Shown in pieces: positions 8,214 to 17,068 of a DNA stretch of 43,614 bases (positions within the stretch are counted from its first letter, which is position 1; each line of letters starts with the position of its first letter). A model generated the notes under the pieces. It saw only the letters and a list, made by a program, of their open reading frames with translations, was not told the DNA's origin and searched no databases. The DNA comes from Xanthomonas cissicola. GTDB taxonomy: Bacteria > Pseudomonadota > Gammaproteobacteria > Xanthomonadales > Xanthomonadaceae. The position numbers and the translations under genes were made by a program. The stretch is taken from contig NZ_VZPL01000038.1 of NCBI RefSeq assembly GCF_008801575.1, forward strand, positions 1 through 43,614, written 5' to 3'.

Positions 8214-8825
8214 ATGGACGCATTGGCGCAGTTTTTGACAGACGAACAGGACCCGGTGGCGGTGGGCAAGATCCTGCCCAGGATCACCGAGTTGCTGACA
8301 CGCGACGAGCAGGTCGAGTACATCGCCGTGCAGAAGAAGATGGTGATGAACTTCTCGCCGGATGCGGTGGTGCTGACCAACCGCCGCTTCATCGTGGTCT
8401 ACCCAAAGCTGCTCGGCATGACGTTCCGCGATTTCCCTTGGCGCGAGGTGCTCGATGTGCACATGAGCGAGCAGATGCTCGGAGCCACCATCATGTGCCG
8501 CACCACGCAGGGCGCCTACGCCTCCATCGACAGTCTGCCCAAGAAACAGGCGCGGCGCGTGTACGCCTATGCGCAGCAGGTGGAAGAATCCGCCTACGAA
8601 AAGCGCCAGCAGCTGGAGATCGACAAGTTGCGCGCGGCGGCCGGTGGCGTGGTGGTGCATGCGCCTGGTACGCACGGCGCAGCAATGCCATCGCAGGCCA
8701 GCGCCGTTCCTGCGTCCGACGATCCGGTGCAGGTGTTGAGCAAGCTCAAGCAACTGCTGGATGCGGGGCTGATCACGCAGGACGAATTCGACGCCAAGAA
8801 GACAGAAGTGCTGGCGCGCTTATAG
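8214..8825 (+). CDS. PH-domain protein with C-terminal SHOCT motif
   Basis: A 203-residue protein with no signal peptide or membrane segment. Residues about 25-120 form a bacterial PH domain of the YokE/bPH type: VVLTNRRFIVVYPKLLG and DFPWREVLDVHMSEQMLG are the typical strands. A charged helix with an Ala-rich linker (about 120-165) follows. The C-terminal VLSKLKQLLDAGLITQDEFDAKK is a SHOCT motif (short C-terminal oligomerisation segment). Such proteins are cytoplasmic and their roles are largely unknown. It is not in an operon, being flanked by a terminator-like hairpin upstream and a 379-base gap downstream. A GAGGGC ribosome-binding site precedes the ATG. Confidence 0.8.
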   Translation: MDALAQFLTDEQDPVAVGKILPRITELLTRDEQVEYIAVQKKMVMNFSPDAVVLTNRRFIVVYPKLLGMTFRDFPWREVLDVHMSEQMLGATIMCRTTQGAYASIDSLPKKQARRVYAYAQQVEESAYEKRQQLEIDKLRAAAGGVVVHAPGTHGAAMPSQASAVPASDDPVQVLSKLKQLLDAGLITQDEFDAKKTEVLARL

Positions 8826-9204
8826 CGTGCGCAGTACCTCCGCGCATTGGTCGGCTTCACATACCACGGCCCATAGATCGCAGCAGTGACGCATCAGCGG
8901 CCGCGACCCATCGACGCGTCCATCGCACGGCGGCGCTGTCGGTGGCTCGCCGCTCCAGAAGGCTGCTAGTCGCGCAGCGGCCTCACACTCGACCAGCGCT
9001 GCGTGACCAGGCCTAAATCGTTGCGCTGACCCACCGGCCCGCGCGCTGTAGGCACGCAGACCATGTCATGCAGCAAACTACCAAACCGGTTGCGGATCAC
9101 CGCCAAGCGGGCGCGGCCGGTCGCTGGAACCCGCCGCGTCCATTCAAGCGCCACGATTCAACACCTGCTGTCTTCACTTGCTGGCCATGCTCGGCCAGCC
9201 GCGA
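8826..9204. other. Intergenic region between the PH-domain gene and speE (convergent)
   Basis: These 379 bases between convergent genes hold no convincing coding sequence. I saw no hairpin with a T run and no repeat. Small open frames here have no recognisable motifs. Confidence 0.5.
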
Positions 9205-10062
9205 TTACTCGCCCAGCGCCTTGGCCACGAACGGCGGGGCAACCAGCACGCCGGTGTGCAGATGGGCGGTGTAGTACAGAGTGTCGAAACCCTTGGCCTG
9301 CGCAGCGTCCTGGCGGAACGCGAAATCGGCCTTGGCCTGCTTGCTGGCCATGGTCACGCTCCACCAGCCGGTGGGGTAGCACGGCTGCGGGAACGGCAGG
9401 GTCTTGAACGACTGGAAGCCGGCCTTGCCCATTTCGGTGCGCATTTCATTGATCAGGTCCAGCAGCGCCAGCGGCGATTCGGACTGCTGCACCAGGATGC
9501 CGTCCTCCTTCAAGGCCTTGAAGCAGCTCTCGTAGAAGGCCTTGTTGAACAGCCCTTCGGCTGGGCCCACCGGGTCGGTGGAATCGACGATCACGATGTC
9601 CACGCTGCCGGCCGGGCAATTGGCCATACAGGCCACGCCATCGTCGAACAGCAGTTCGGCGCGCGCGTCGTGGTTTGAATCGCACAGCTCGGGAAAATAC
9701 TTCTCCGACATGCGGGTGACCTGCTCATCGATATCGCACTGGGTGGCGCTTTCCACGCCCGGGTGCTTGAGCACCTCGCGCAGCGTGCCGCAGTCGCCGC
9801 CGCCGATGATCACCACGCGCTTGGGCGCGGAGTGGGTGAACAGTGCCGGGTGGCTGATCATCTCGTGGTAGAAGAAATTGTCGCGGCTGGTGAGCATCAC
9901 CGCGCCGTCGATCAGCATCAGCTTGCCCCAATCGGTGGTCTGGTAGATCTCGATCTTCTGGAACGGGGACTGCACCTCGTCCAGCTTGCCGCTGATGCGG
10001 AAGCCGATCGCCGAGCCGGTGGGCTGGAAGTGTTCGATGTACCAGTTGTCGTTGGCGCTCAT
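9205..10062 (-). CDS. speE: Spermidine synthase (putrescine aminopropyltransferase)
   Basis: A 285-residue protein of standard length for the family. It has the dcSAM-binding GGGDCGTLREVL at 87-98, the catalytic VDSTDPVGPAEGLF segment, and FFYHEMISHPALF before the glycine loop. It transfers aminopropyl from decarboxylated S-adenosylmethionine to putrescine to form spermidine in the cytoplasm. Start MSANDNWYIEHF is chosen; a frame extending 41 residues further upstream runs through the intergenic hairpin repeat and is not coding. It is divergent from speA, so the first committed step of arginine-derived polyamine synthesis and the spermidine step share one control region. Agmatine-to-putrescine and SAM-decarboxylase genes are not in this window. 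Confidence 0.96.
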   Translation of the reverse strand: MSANDNWYIEHFQPTGSAIGFRISGKLDEVQSPFQKIEIYQTTDWGKLMLIDGAVMLTSRDNFFYHEMISHPALFTHSAPKRVVIIGGGDCGTLREVLKHPGVESATQCDIDEQVTRMSEKYFPELCDSNHDARAELLFDDGVACMANCPAGSVDIVIVDSTDPVGPAEGLFNKAFYESCFKALKEDGILVQQSESPLALLDLINEMRTEMGKAGFQSFKTLPFPQPCYPTGWWSVTMASKQAKADFAFRQDAAQAKGFDTLYYTAHLHTGVLVAPPFVAKALGE

Positions 10063-10091
10063 GCAAAGTCCTAAAAAAGAAGTGGGCTGTT

Positions 10092-10208
10092 CCTTCTCCC
10101 AGCGGGAGAAGGTGGCGCAAAGCGCCGGATGAGGGTCGGGCACGGCCTCGCGCAGCCAAACTGCGCAGTGCCTGACCCACGCCAACCCCGCTCCAACCAG
10201 GAGAGGGG
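10092..10208. repeat. Multi-hairpin intergenic repeat element between speE and speA
   Basis: The element is a string of hairpins. CCTTCTCCC/GGGAGAAGG (10092-10100 with 10104-10112) has a three-base loop, and GGCGC/GCGCC (10114-10118 with 10122-10126) has an AAA loop. A long arm follows in which GGTCGGGCAC (about 10134-10143) pairs with GTGCCTGACC (about 10168-10177), enclosing GCGCAG/CTGCGC (10150-10155 with 10161-10166). The last is CCCC-CTCC/GGAG-GGGG (10186-10208). The CTTCTCCC...GGGAGAAGG...GGATGAGGG pattern is familiar from dispersed intergenic repeats of xanthomonads. It sits in the divergent promoter region rather than at a gene end. Confidence 0.75.
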
Positions 10209-10294
10209 CGTGAAGTCAGCGCGGATTGTAACGGACCCTGCGCATGCCAGGCGTTACACTTCACGCCCTTTTTTATTCCAGCCGAGACAGCGAA

Positions 10295-12181
10295 ATGAGC
10301 GATTGGTCCCTCGACCAAGCCCGCAAGACCTATTCGATCCCGCACTGGGCCGACGGGTATTTCGATGTGAACGCTGCCGGACACGTGGTGGTCACCCCGA
10401 CCGCCGATGGTCCGGCGGTGTCGCTGCCCGAGGTGGTCGATGCCGCGCGCGCTGCCGGTGCCAAGCTGCCGCTACTGGTGCGCTTCCCGGACATCCTGGG
10501 CCAACGCCTGGGCAAGCTGCAGGCAGCGTTTGCGCAGGCGCAGTCGGAGTGGGATTACGCCGGCGGCTATACGGCCGTGTATCCGATCAAGGTCAACCAG
10601 CATCGCGGCGTGGCCGGCACCCTGGCCAGCCACCACGGTGAGGGCTTCGGGCTGGAAGCGGGCAGCAAACCGGAACTGATGGCGGTGCTGGCGCTGTCGC
10701 GTCCGGGCGGGCTGATCGTGTGCAACGGCTACAAGGACCGCGAATACATCCGCCTGGCGCTGATCGGCCGCAAACTCGGCCTGCAGACCTTCATCGTCAT
10801 CGAAAAGCCTTCCGAACTGACTCTGGTGCTGGAAGAAGCACGCGCGCTGGACGTCAAGCCCGGCCTGGGCGTGCGCATGCGCCTGGCCTCGCTGGGTGCG
10901 GGCAAGTGGCAGAACAGCGGTGGCGACAAGGCCAAGTTCGGTCTCTCGCCGCGCCAGGTGCTGGACCTGTGGAAGACGCTGCGCGACACCGAGTACGCCG
11001 ACAGCCTGAACCTGCTGCATTTCCACATGGGCTCGCAGATTTCCAATGTGCGCGACATCGCCAACGGCATGCGCGAGGCCACGCGCTATTTCGTGGAGCT
11101 CTCGCGCCTGGGCGCGAAGATCAGCCATGTCGACGTCGGTGGCGGTCTGGGCATCGATTACGAAGGCACGCGCTCGCGCAGCTATTGCTCGATCAACTAC
11201 GGCCTGCATTCGTACGCCAGCAATATCGTGCAGCCGCTGGCCAGCGCCTGCGAAGAGCATGGCCTGCCACCGCCACGCATCGTCACCGAGTGCGGGCGCG
11301 CGATGACGGCACACCATGCGGTGCTGATCGCCAACGTGTCGGAAGTGGAACAGGCGCCGGAAGGCCGCGTGCCGGACGCGCACGACGATGAACCGGCCGC
11401 GATCCGCCACCTGCGCGAGATCCATGACGAGCTCGATGTGCGCCCGGCGGTGGAATTGTTCCAGGAAGCCCAGCATTTCCATGCCGAAGGCCTCAGCGCC
11501 TATGCGCTGGGCCAGATCGACCTGACCCACCGTGCGCGCATCGACGATCTGTTTTACGCCATCGCACATGGCGTGCGCGCACGTTTGAGCTTCGACGAGA
11601 AGAGCCATCGCCCGGTGCTGGATGAGCTCAACGAGCGGCTGGTGGACAAGTACTTCGTCAATTTCAGCGTGTTCGAGTCGATTCCGGACGTGTGGGCGAT
11701 CGATCAGGTGTTTCCGATCGTACCGATCGAGCGCCTGAACGAAGCGCCGCAGCGGCGCGGCATCATCGCCGACATGACCTGCGATTCCGACGGCATGGTC
11801 AAGACCTATGTCGAGAACGAAAGCCTGGACAGCTCGCTACCGCTGCATCGTTTGAATGCCGGTGAGAGCTATCGCATCGGCTTCTTCCTGGTGGGCGCCT
11901 ATCAGGAAATCCTGGGCGATATCCATAACCTGTTCGGCGATACCGATGCGGTGGAAGTCGTGGTGGATCGCGATGGCTATCGCATCGCCCAGCAGCGCCG
12001 CGGCGATACCACCGACGTGATGCTCGACTACGTGGGCTATCAGCTGGACACGCTGCGTGCCACCTATGCCGAGCGCATTGCTGCCGCACACCTCTCGCCC
12101 GAACGGGCGCAGGAACTCAGCGCTGCGCTGGAAGCTGGGCTGACCGGATACACCTATCTCTCCGACGAGCCGCTGGGCTGA
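10295..12181 (+). CDS. speA: Biosynthetic arginine decarboxylase
   Basis: A 628-residue, PLP-dependent fold-III decarboxylase close to E. coli SpeA in length. The PLP lysine is K99 in AVYPIKVNQ. Other SpeA features are FGLEAGSKPEL, LHFHMGSQISNVRDI, DVGGGLGIDYEGT and the C-terminal MTCDSDGMV with the substrate-binding Asp/Cys region. It converts arginine to agmatine and CO2, feeding putrescine through agmatine deiminase and N-carbamoylputrescine amidase. Start MSDWSLDQARK is preferred over a frame extension of 17 residues. Divergent from speE. No terminator was recognised after the stop. Confidence 0.96.
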   Translation: MSDWSLDQARKTYSIPHWADGYFDVNAAGHVVVTPTADGPAVSLPEVVDAARAAGAKLPLLVRFPDILGQRLGKLQAAFAQAQSEWDYAGGYTAVYPIKVNQHRGVAGTLASHHGEGFGLEAGSKPELMAVLALSRPGGLIVCNGYKDREYIRLALIGRKLGLQTFIVIEKPSELTLVLEEARALDVKPGLGVRMRLASLGAGKWQNSGGDKAKFGLSPRQVLDLWKTLRDTEYADSLNLLHFHMGSQISNVRDIANGMREATRYFVELSRLGAKISHVDVGGGLGIDYEGTRSRSYCSINYGLHSYASNIVQPLASACEEHGLPPPRIVTECGRAMTAHHAVLIANVSEVEQAPEGRVPDAHDDEPAAIRHLREIHDELDVRPAVELFQEAQHFHAEGLSAYALGQIDLTHRARIDDLFYAIAHGVRARLSFDEKSHRPVLDELNERLVDKYFVNFSVFESIPDVWAIDQVFPIVPIERLNEAPQRRGIIADMTCDSDGMVKTYVENESLDSSLPLHRLNAGESYRIGFFLVGAYQEILGDIHNLFGDTDAVEVVVDRDGYRIAQQRRGDTTDVMLDYVGYQLDTLRATYAERIAAAHLSPERAQELSAALEAGLTGYTYLSDEPLG

Positions 12182-13069
12182 TCCGCAGTGCGCTGGGGCA
12201 ACGCCGCAGCGCTGGCTGTGCAACGACATGGCAACCTGCCACGCGTTCCCGCCGCAAACACCGCGCAGGGACATCACCGGCATGGCCGCCGCAGCTCCTG
12301 CGACGCGCTGTCGCGCCGACGTGCGCTGAGGTCGGCTACGCTTGCGCATCATGCCACCGTGCTTGGTCGCGTCGAACAAAGCGCCTGCGCTTTGCCTTGC
12401 GCCACGCCTTGCAATCGGATCGGCTTCATTCTCGCACGTGTGTGCTGCATGCCGATGACAGTCAGGCGACCATCGCGCGGTCGCGCGCGCTTATCGAGGC
12501 AGACGCATTAAAAGCGTATTTTCTCTCGTAAAGTGATTTGCGGAATAACCTAATTCCAGTAACGCTGATTTGGAATTGGTCTTATTCAGTGCGGCGTTTT
12601 ATCTGCCGCGGTGCGCGCATATTCGCCTTGAATTCTGTGGGTATCGTCGACCACGCCGTATGCGGGGTGTGGCGCTGGCGTGTGCCGGACGCGGCGCGGA
12701 ATTTGATCGGATGTATGCATCCAGAACACTAGTTCAAATCACACTTCGGTGAAAAAATTTTAGGTATCACGCGATTTCCGTGATTTTTTGCACGGTTTCG
12801 GCCCCCGGGCGAATTGTTAGTGTTCGTTTAACTTGTCGGGATACAAGTGCTTCAACCAAGTCACCTGCACATTGTTGTTCGATTGTGCGAGTCGCTGTGC
12901 TGTGCGTCTTCATCATGCGTTTCCATCGCGTATTACCGGCAACTGTCGGTCGTCGGCGGTGTTTCTTACCCCTCGTTTCTTAAGGCCAGGTGCTGATTCG
13001 GCGTCCATTGACCGCATAACGGTTGGGGGGCGTCGACGGACTGCGCGCCACATCAGAAGGATGCACGCA
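12182..13069. other. Long non-coding leader upstream of the NRPS operon
   Basis: This is the longest gene-free stretch of the window (888 bases). Its first part is GC-rich. From about 12505 to 12850 it becomes clearly A/T-richer than the rest of the window, with TTAAAAGCGTATTTTCTC and GAAAAAATTTTAGG runs. A small hairpin with a T run lies at 12766-12789. The in-frame open extension of the NRPS frame from 12833 to 13069 lacks a condensation-domain sequence and is read as untranslated leader. No riboswitch class was recognised. Confidence 0.55.
12766..12789 (+). terminator. Hairpin plus T run in the NRPS leader (possible attenuator)
   Basis: ATCACG (12766-12771), a seven-base loop, then CGTGAT (12779-12784) running into six consecutive T (12784-12789). 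The stem is only six base pairs, so it would be a weak terminator. Its place some 280 bases upstream of the NRPS start and within an A/T-rich leader suggests either the end of a short upstream transcript or an attenuator. Confidence 0.4.
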
Positions 13070-16000
13070 ATGCACGCTGACGCCTCTCCCGTTTTTCCCC
13101 TGACCAAGGCGCAACGTGGCCTTTGGGTGGCCAACAAGTTGCACACCGACAATACCTTGATGTTGGCCGAAGTACTGGAAATGTTCGGCCCGCTCAATCC
13201 CCAGGTGCTGATCCGCGCCAGCATGCAGCTGACGCACGAGTTCGATACGCTGCGCCTGTGTATCGTCGAGCGCGAGGGCGTGCCTTCGCAGGTGGTCTTG
13301 CCCGAGTACAACGGCACGATTCCATACTTCGACGTCAGCTCAGATCCTGCTCCGCGTAATGCGGCCGAACATTGGATCGACGAAGAAATCCGCAAGCCGG
13401 AAGATCTGCAGAACGGACCGCTGTGGCATTGCGCGGTGTTCCGTCTTGGCGAAGATCATCATCTATGGGTGCAATGTGTGAGCCATCTGGTGATGGACGG
13501 CTATTGCGCGTCGGTCATGATGCAGCGCATGGCCGTGCTCTATAACGCCTACGTGGCCGACATGGAGCCGGAGCCTGCGCAGTACGGCAGTGCATTGTCG
13601 CTGCTCGAAATGGAACAGCACTATCGCAACTCCGATCGGTTCCAGCGCGATCGCGAATACTGGATGCAGCAGTTGGCCGATCTGCCGCCGCCGGCGACGC
13701 TGGCGCGGCCGGGCAATCAGCTGTCCACCGGGCTATTGCGTGGCACCGGGCAGTTCTCGCCGCAGCAGGTGGTGCGTTTGCGCGCGCTGGGCAAGGAGTA
13801 CGGCGCCAGCCTGCCGCAGATGCTGATTTCGCTGATTGCGGCGTACTACTACCGCTGCACCGGTGCCGAGGACCTGGTGCTGGCGATGCCGGTCACCGGC
13901 CGCATCAACGCGCGCTACCGGCAAACCGCAGGCCTGGTGGCCAACGTCATTTCGCTGCGCCTGAAGATGGATCCGCAGCAGCCCATCCATACCTTGTTCG
14001 CGCAGGTATCCTCGGTGGTGCGGAACGCCTTGCGACATCAGCAATATCGCTTCGAGGACGTGCGCCGCGATCTGGGCATGTTCGGGATGGAGCAGAAGTT
14101 CGCACGCCTGGCGGTGAACATCGAGCCCTTCGACTACGCCTTGCGCTTCGGCGAGGCGTACGCGGTGCCGCACAACCTTTCCAACGGCCCGGCCGACGAC
14201 CTCACCATCTTCTGCTACGAACGCGGCGATGGTGCAGCGGTGCGTTTCGATCTGGATGCCAACCCGGCGTTATACGACAGCGACGAACTGGCCGAACACT
14301 GCCGCCGTCTGACCCATCTGGCCGATGCGGTACTGGCCGATCCGGAATGCGCGCTGGGCCAGGTCGATGTGCTCGGCGATAGCGAGCGCCGGCGTTTGCT
14401 GCACACCTGGAACAACACCGCAGCGCCGCTGCCGGAACCGGCCACGCTGTTGCACGGGATGCTGCAACGCGCCGAGTTGATGCCTGCGGCCGTGGTGGCG
14501 CAGTACGACAACCGCACGCTCGACTACGCCACGTTGTGCGAGCTTGCCTCGCGCATCGCCGCGCAATGGGTGGCCGATGGCGTGGGCCCTGGCGATGTGG
14601 TCGCGGTGGCGTTGCCGCGCAGCGAACAATTGTTGGTGGCGTTGCTGGCGGTGATGTGGAGCGGTGCGGCGTACCTGCCGCTGGATCCGGAGAGCCCGGC
14701 CGCGCGCAACCGCCAGATGCTCAACGATTCCGGTGCCATCGGCCTGGTCTGCGAGCCGGCACTGTGCGAGCGCTATCTGCTCGGCGGCATGGTCTGGCTG
14801 GATCCGCGCCCGGCCGTGTTGCCGGAGGCGATCGCACCGCTGGCGACGCCCGACGGCACCGCGTACGTGCTGTACACCTCCGGCTCCACCGGTGCGCCCA
14901 AGGGCGTGGAGATCAGCCATCGCAACCTGTTCAATTTCCTGCATGCGATGGAGCACGAGCTGGCATTGCGTCCGCGCGATCGTGTGCTGGCAGTCACCAC
15001 CATCACCTTCGATATCGCCGGGCTGGAGCTGTACCTGCCGTTGCTGGTGGGCGCGCGCGTGGTCATTGCACCGGCCGGTATCAGCCACGACCCGCGCGGC
15101 CTGTCGCGGTTGATCGCCGACGAACACATCAGCGTGGTGCAGGCCACGCCATCGCTGTGGCGCATCCTGCTGGCCAATGAGGATCTGGTGCTGGATCGCA
15201 TCCACGCGTTGATCGGTGGCGAGGCGTTGGTGCCCGAACTGGCCACGCAATTGCTCAGCCGGGTGGGGCGCCTGACCCAGTTGTACGGGCCCACCGAAAC
15301 CACGATCTGGTCGACCATCATGCCGTTGCAGCTGACAGATGCCGCCGCACCGGCGATCGGCAGGCCGCTGCTCAATACGCGCGTCTATGTGCTGGATGCG
15401 CAGCGTCAACCGCTGCCGACCGGTGCGATCGGCGAGCTGTATATCGGCGGCGCGGGCGTGGCCAAGGGCTATCGCGGCAAGCGCCAGCTGACCAGCGAGC
15501 GTTTCATGCGCGACCCGTTCGCCGACGACGGCAGCAGCATGTACCGCACCGGCGACCGCGTGCGTCAACGCAGCGATGGCCTGCTGGAATTCATCGGGCG
15601 CGCCGATGCGCAGCTGAAGATCCGCGGACATCGGGTGGAGCCGGCCGAAATCGAAAGCGCCTTGCTGCTGCATTCGCAGGTGGCGCAGGCGGTGGTGGTG
15701 GGCCACAGCGATGGCGAGCATGCCTTGCAGCTGCTGGCTTATGTGGTGGGCAAGCACGGCAACGCGCCATCGGTCGAGCTGCTACGCGCGCATCTGCAGC
15801 AGCGCCTGCCGGCATCGATGATTCCTACCCTGTGGGTGCCGCTGGAGGCGTTGCCGCTGACCCCCAACGGCAAGCTGGATCGGCGCGCATTACCGGCGCC
15901 TGGCGCCTTGCCGCAACGCGCGCACCTGGCGCCGCGCGATGCGCTCGAACGCCAGTTGGCAACGATGCTGCCGGAGGTGCTGGGCATCGAGGTGGTGGGC

Positions 16001-17068
16001 GTGGACGACAACTTCTTCGAGCTTGGCGGCGATTCGCTGCGTGCGGCGGAAATGGCCGCGCGTTTCCCGCAGATGTTCGGGGTGGAACTGCCGCTGGGCA
16101 CGTTGTTCCATGCACCGACGATCGCCGGCCTGGCCGAGGTGATCAAGCGCAGCGCACACACGCCCAACGACCCGTTGAGCATGCTGCTGCCGCTGCGCTC
16201 CGGCACCGCCGGCACCACGCCGCTGTTCTGCATCCATCCGGTCATCGGCCTGGGCTGGTCGTATCTCACCTTGCTGGGTCAGCTGGATCCGCAGTGGCCG
16301 GTGTATGCGCTGCAATCGCCGGGCTTGAGCGACCCGCAGCACCGTCCGGAGAGCATCGAGGCGATCGCGCGCGATTACCTGGCGCATCTGCGCAGCGTAC
16401 AACCCAAGGGGCCGTACCGGCTGCTGGGCTGGTCGCTGGGCGGTTTGATCGCGCACGCCATCACGGCCGAATTGCATGCGCTGGGCGAAGAGGTCGAGTT
16501 GCTGGTCATGCTCGACAGTTACCCGCATCTGGAACAGGCCGCATCGCTGTCGGAATCGGAGAACGTACGCGCCTCGGTGCACGCGTTGGCCCTGCATCTG
16601 GCGCCGGGCCAGCCGATGCCGACCACGGTCGCCGAGCTTGCCAGCCTGCTGTGCGATCACTACGGGCTGAACGAGTTGCCTGCGGTGCGGCAGTTGCTGG
16701 AGCAACGTCCCACCTTGCTGGACGATCTGGGCGCCCTCACCCAGCATCACCTGCACCTGGCGCGGCGTCATCGGCCCAGGCAGCTGGACCAGGATGTGGT
16801 CTTTGTCGAAGCGAGCGTGCGCATGAGCTCCGGCGGCGACGATGCGCTGTGGGTGGATTACCGTCCCCAGGCGTGGCACCCGTACGTGCGCAACCTGCAG
16901 CTGCACGCTCTGGACAACGACCACCATTCGATGCTCTCGCCGACGCATTCGGCCACGCTCAGCACCTTGCTGCACGCGGCCACCGCAGAGGCCGCGCGGG
17001 CTGCACAGCCTGTAGGGCAGACCGGCCGTAGTGCGGTCGCCGGCGACGGAGTGACCGAATATGCCTGA
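13070..17068 (+). CDS. Single-module non-ribosomal peptide synthetase (C-A-T-TE), predicted glycine-activating
   Basis: A 1,332-residue EntF-type enzyme. The condensation domain (about 1-430) has SHLVMDG at 138-144, with active-site His139; the usual first His of HHxxxDG is Ser138. The adenylation domain (about 450-950) has TSGSTGAPKG at 603-612 and LYGPTETTIW. Hand alignment to GrsA gives the ten-residue code D-I-L-Q-L-G-L-I-W-K, the established glycine code. The thiolation domain has GGDSL with phosphopantetheine Ser989. The thioesterase has GWSLGG with Ser1122, an Asp in LVMLDSYP and a late His in DNDHHSM. Start 13070 is chosen because AGAAGG lies nine bases upstream; an ATG at 13061 is too close to it. 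Overlaps the next gene by 8 bases. No aryl-acid or siderophore genes are nearby, so it is probably not an enterobactin-type system. Confidence 0.92.
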   Translation: MHADASPVFPLTKAQRGLWVANKLHTDNTLMLAEVLEMFGPLNPQVLIRASMQLTHEFDTLRLCIVEREGVPSQVVLPEYNGTIPYFDVSSDPAPRNAAEHWIDEEIRKPEDLQNGPLWHCAVFRLGEDHHLWVQCVSHLVMDGYCASVMMQRMAVLYNAYVADMEPEPAQYGSALSLLEMEQHYRNSDRFQRDREYWMQQLADLPPPATLARPGNQLSTGLLRGTGQFSPQQVVRLRALGKEYGASLPQMLISLIAAYYYRCTGAEDLVLAMPVTGRINARYRQTAGLVANVISLRLKMDPQQPIHTLFAQVSSVVRNALRHQQYRFEDVRRDLGMFGMEQKFARLAVNIEPFDYALRFGEAYAVPHNLSNGPADDLTIFCYERGDGAAVRFDLDANPALYDSDELAEHCRRLTHLADAVLADPECALGQVDVLGDSERRRLLHTWNNTAAPLPEPATLLHGMLQRAELMPAAVVAQYDNRTLDYATLCELASRIAAQWVADGVGPGDVVAVALPRSEQLLVALLAVMWSGAAYLPLDPESPAARNRQMLNDSGAIGLVCEPALCERYLLGGMVWLDPRPAVLPEAIAPLATPDGTAYVLYTSGSTGAPKGVEISHRNLFNFLHAMEHELALRPRDRVLAVTTITFDIAGLELYLPLLVGARVVIAPAGISHDPRGLSRLIADEHISVVQATPSLWRILLANEDLVLDRIHALIGGEALVPELATQLLSRVGRLTQLYGPTETTIWSTIMPLQLTDAAAPAIGRPLLNTRVYVLDAQRQPLPTGAIGELYIGGAGVAKGYRGKRQLTSERFMRDPFADDGSSMYRTGDRVRQRSDGLLEFIGRADAQLKIRGHRVEPAEIESALLLHSQVAQAVVVGHSDGEHALQLLAYVVGKHGNAPSVELLRAHLQQRLPASMIPTLWVPLEALPLTPNGKLDRRALPAPGALPQRAHLAPRDALERQLATMLPEVLGIEVVGVDDNFFELGGDSLRAAEMAARFPQMFGVELPLGTLFHAPTIAGLAEVIKRSAHTPNDPLSMLLPLRSGTAGTTPLFCIHPVIGLGWSYLTLLGQLDPQWPVYALQSPGLSDPQHRPESIEAIARDYLAHLRSVQPKGPYRLLGWSLGGLIAHAITAELHALGEEVELLVMLDSYPHLEQAASLSESENVRASVHALALHLAPGQPMPTTVAELASLLCDHYGLNELPAVRQLLEQRPTLLDDLGALTQHHLHLARRHRPRQLDQDVVFVEASVRMSSGGDDALWVDYRPQAWHPYVRNLQLHALDNDHHSMLSPTHSATLSTLLHAATAEAARAAQPVGQTGRSAVAGDGVTEYA

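Noticed and set aside
12833..13069. N-terminal extension of the NRPS frame by 79 residues
   Set aside because: The extension has no condensation-domain similarity, starts at a non-ATG codon in an A/T-rich leader, and a good ribosome-binding site sits before 13070.
14270..15757. Long antisense frame under the NRPS adenylation domain
   Set aside because: Low-complexity His/Gln/Arg composition, no start signal and no motif; the plus-strand frame carries unmistakable A-domain cores.
13070..17068. Siderophore (enterobactin-type) synthetase reading of the EntF-like NRPS
   Set aside because: The A-domain code is for glycine rather than serine, and no aryl-acid, receptor or export genes for a siderophore are nearby.
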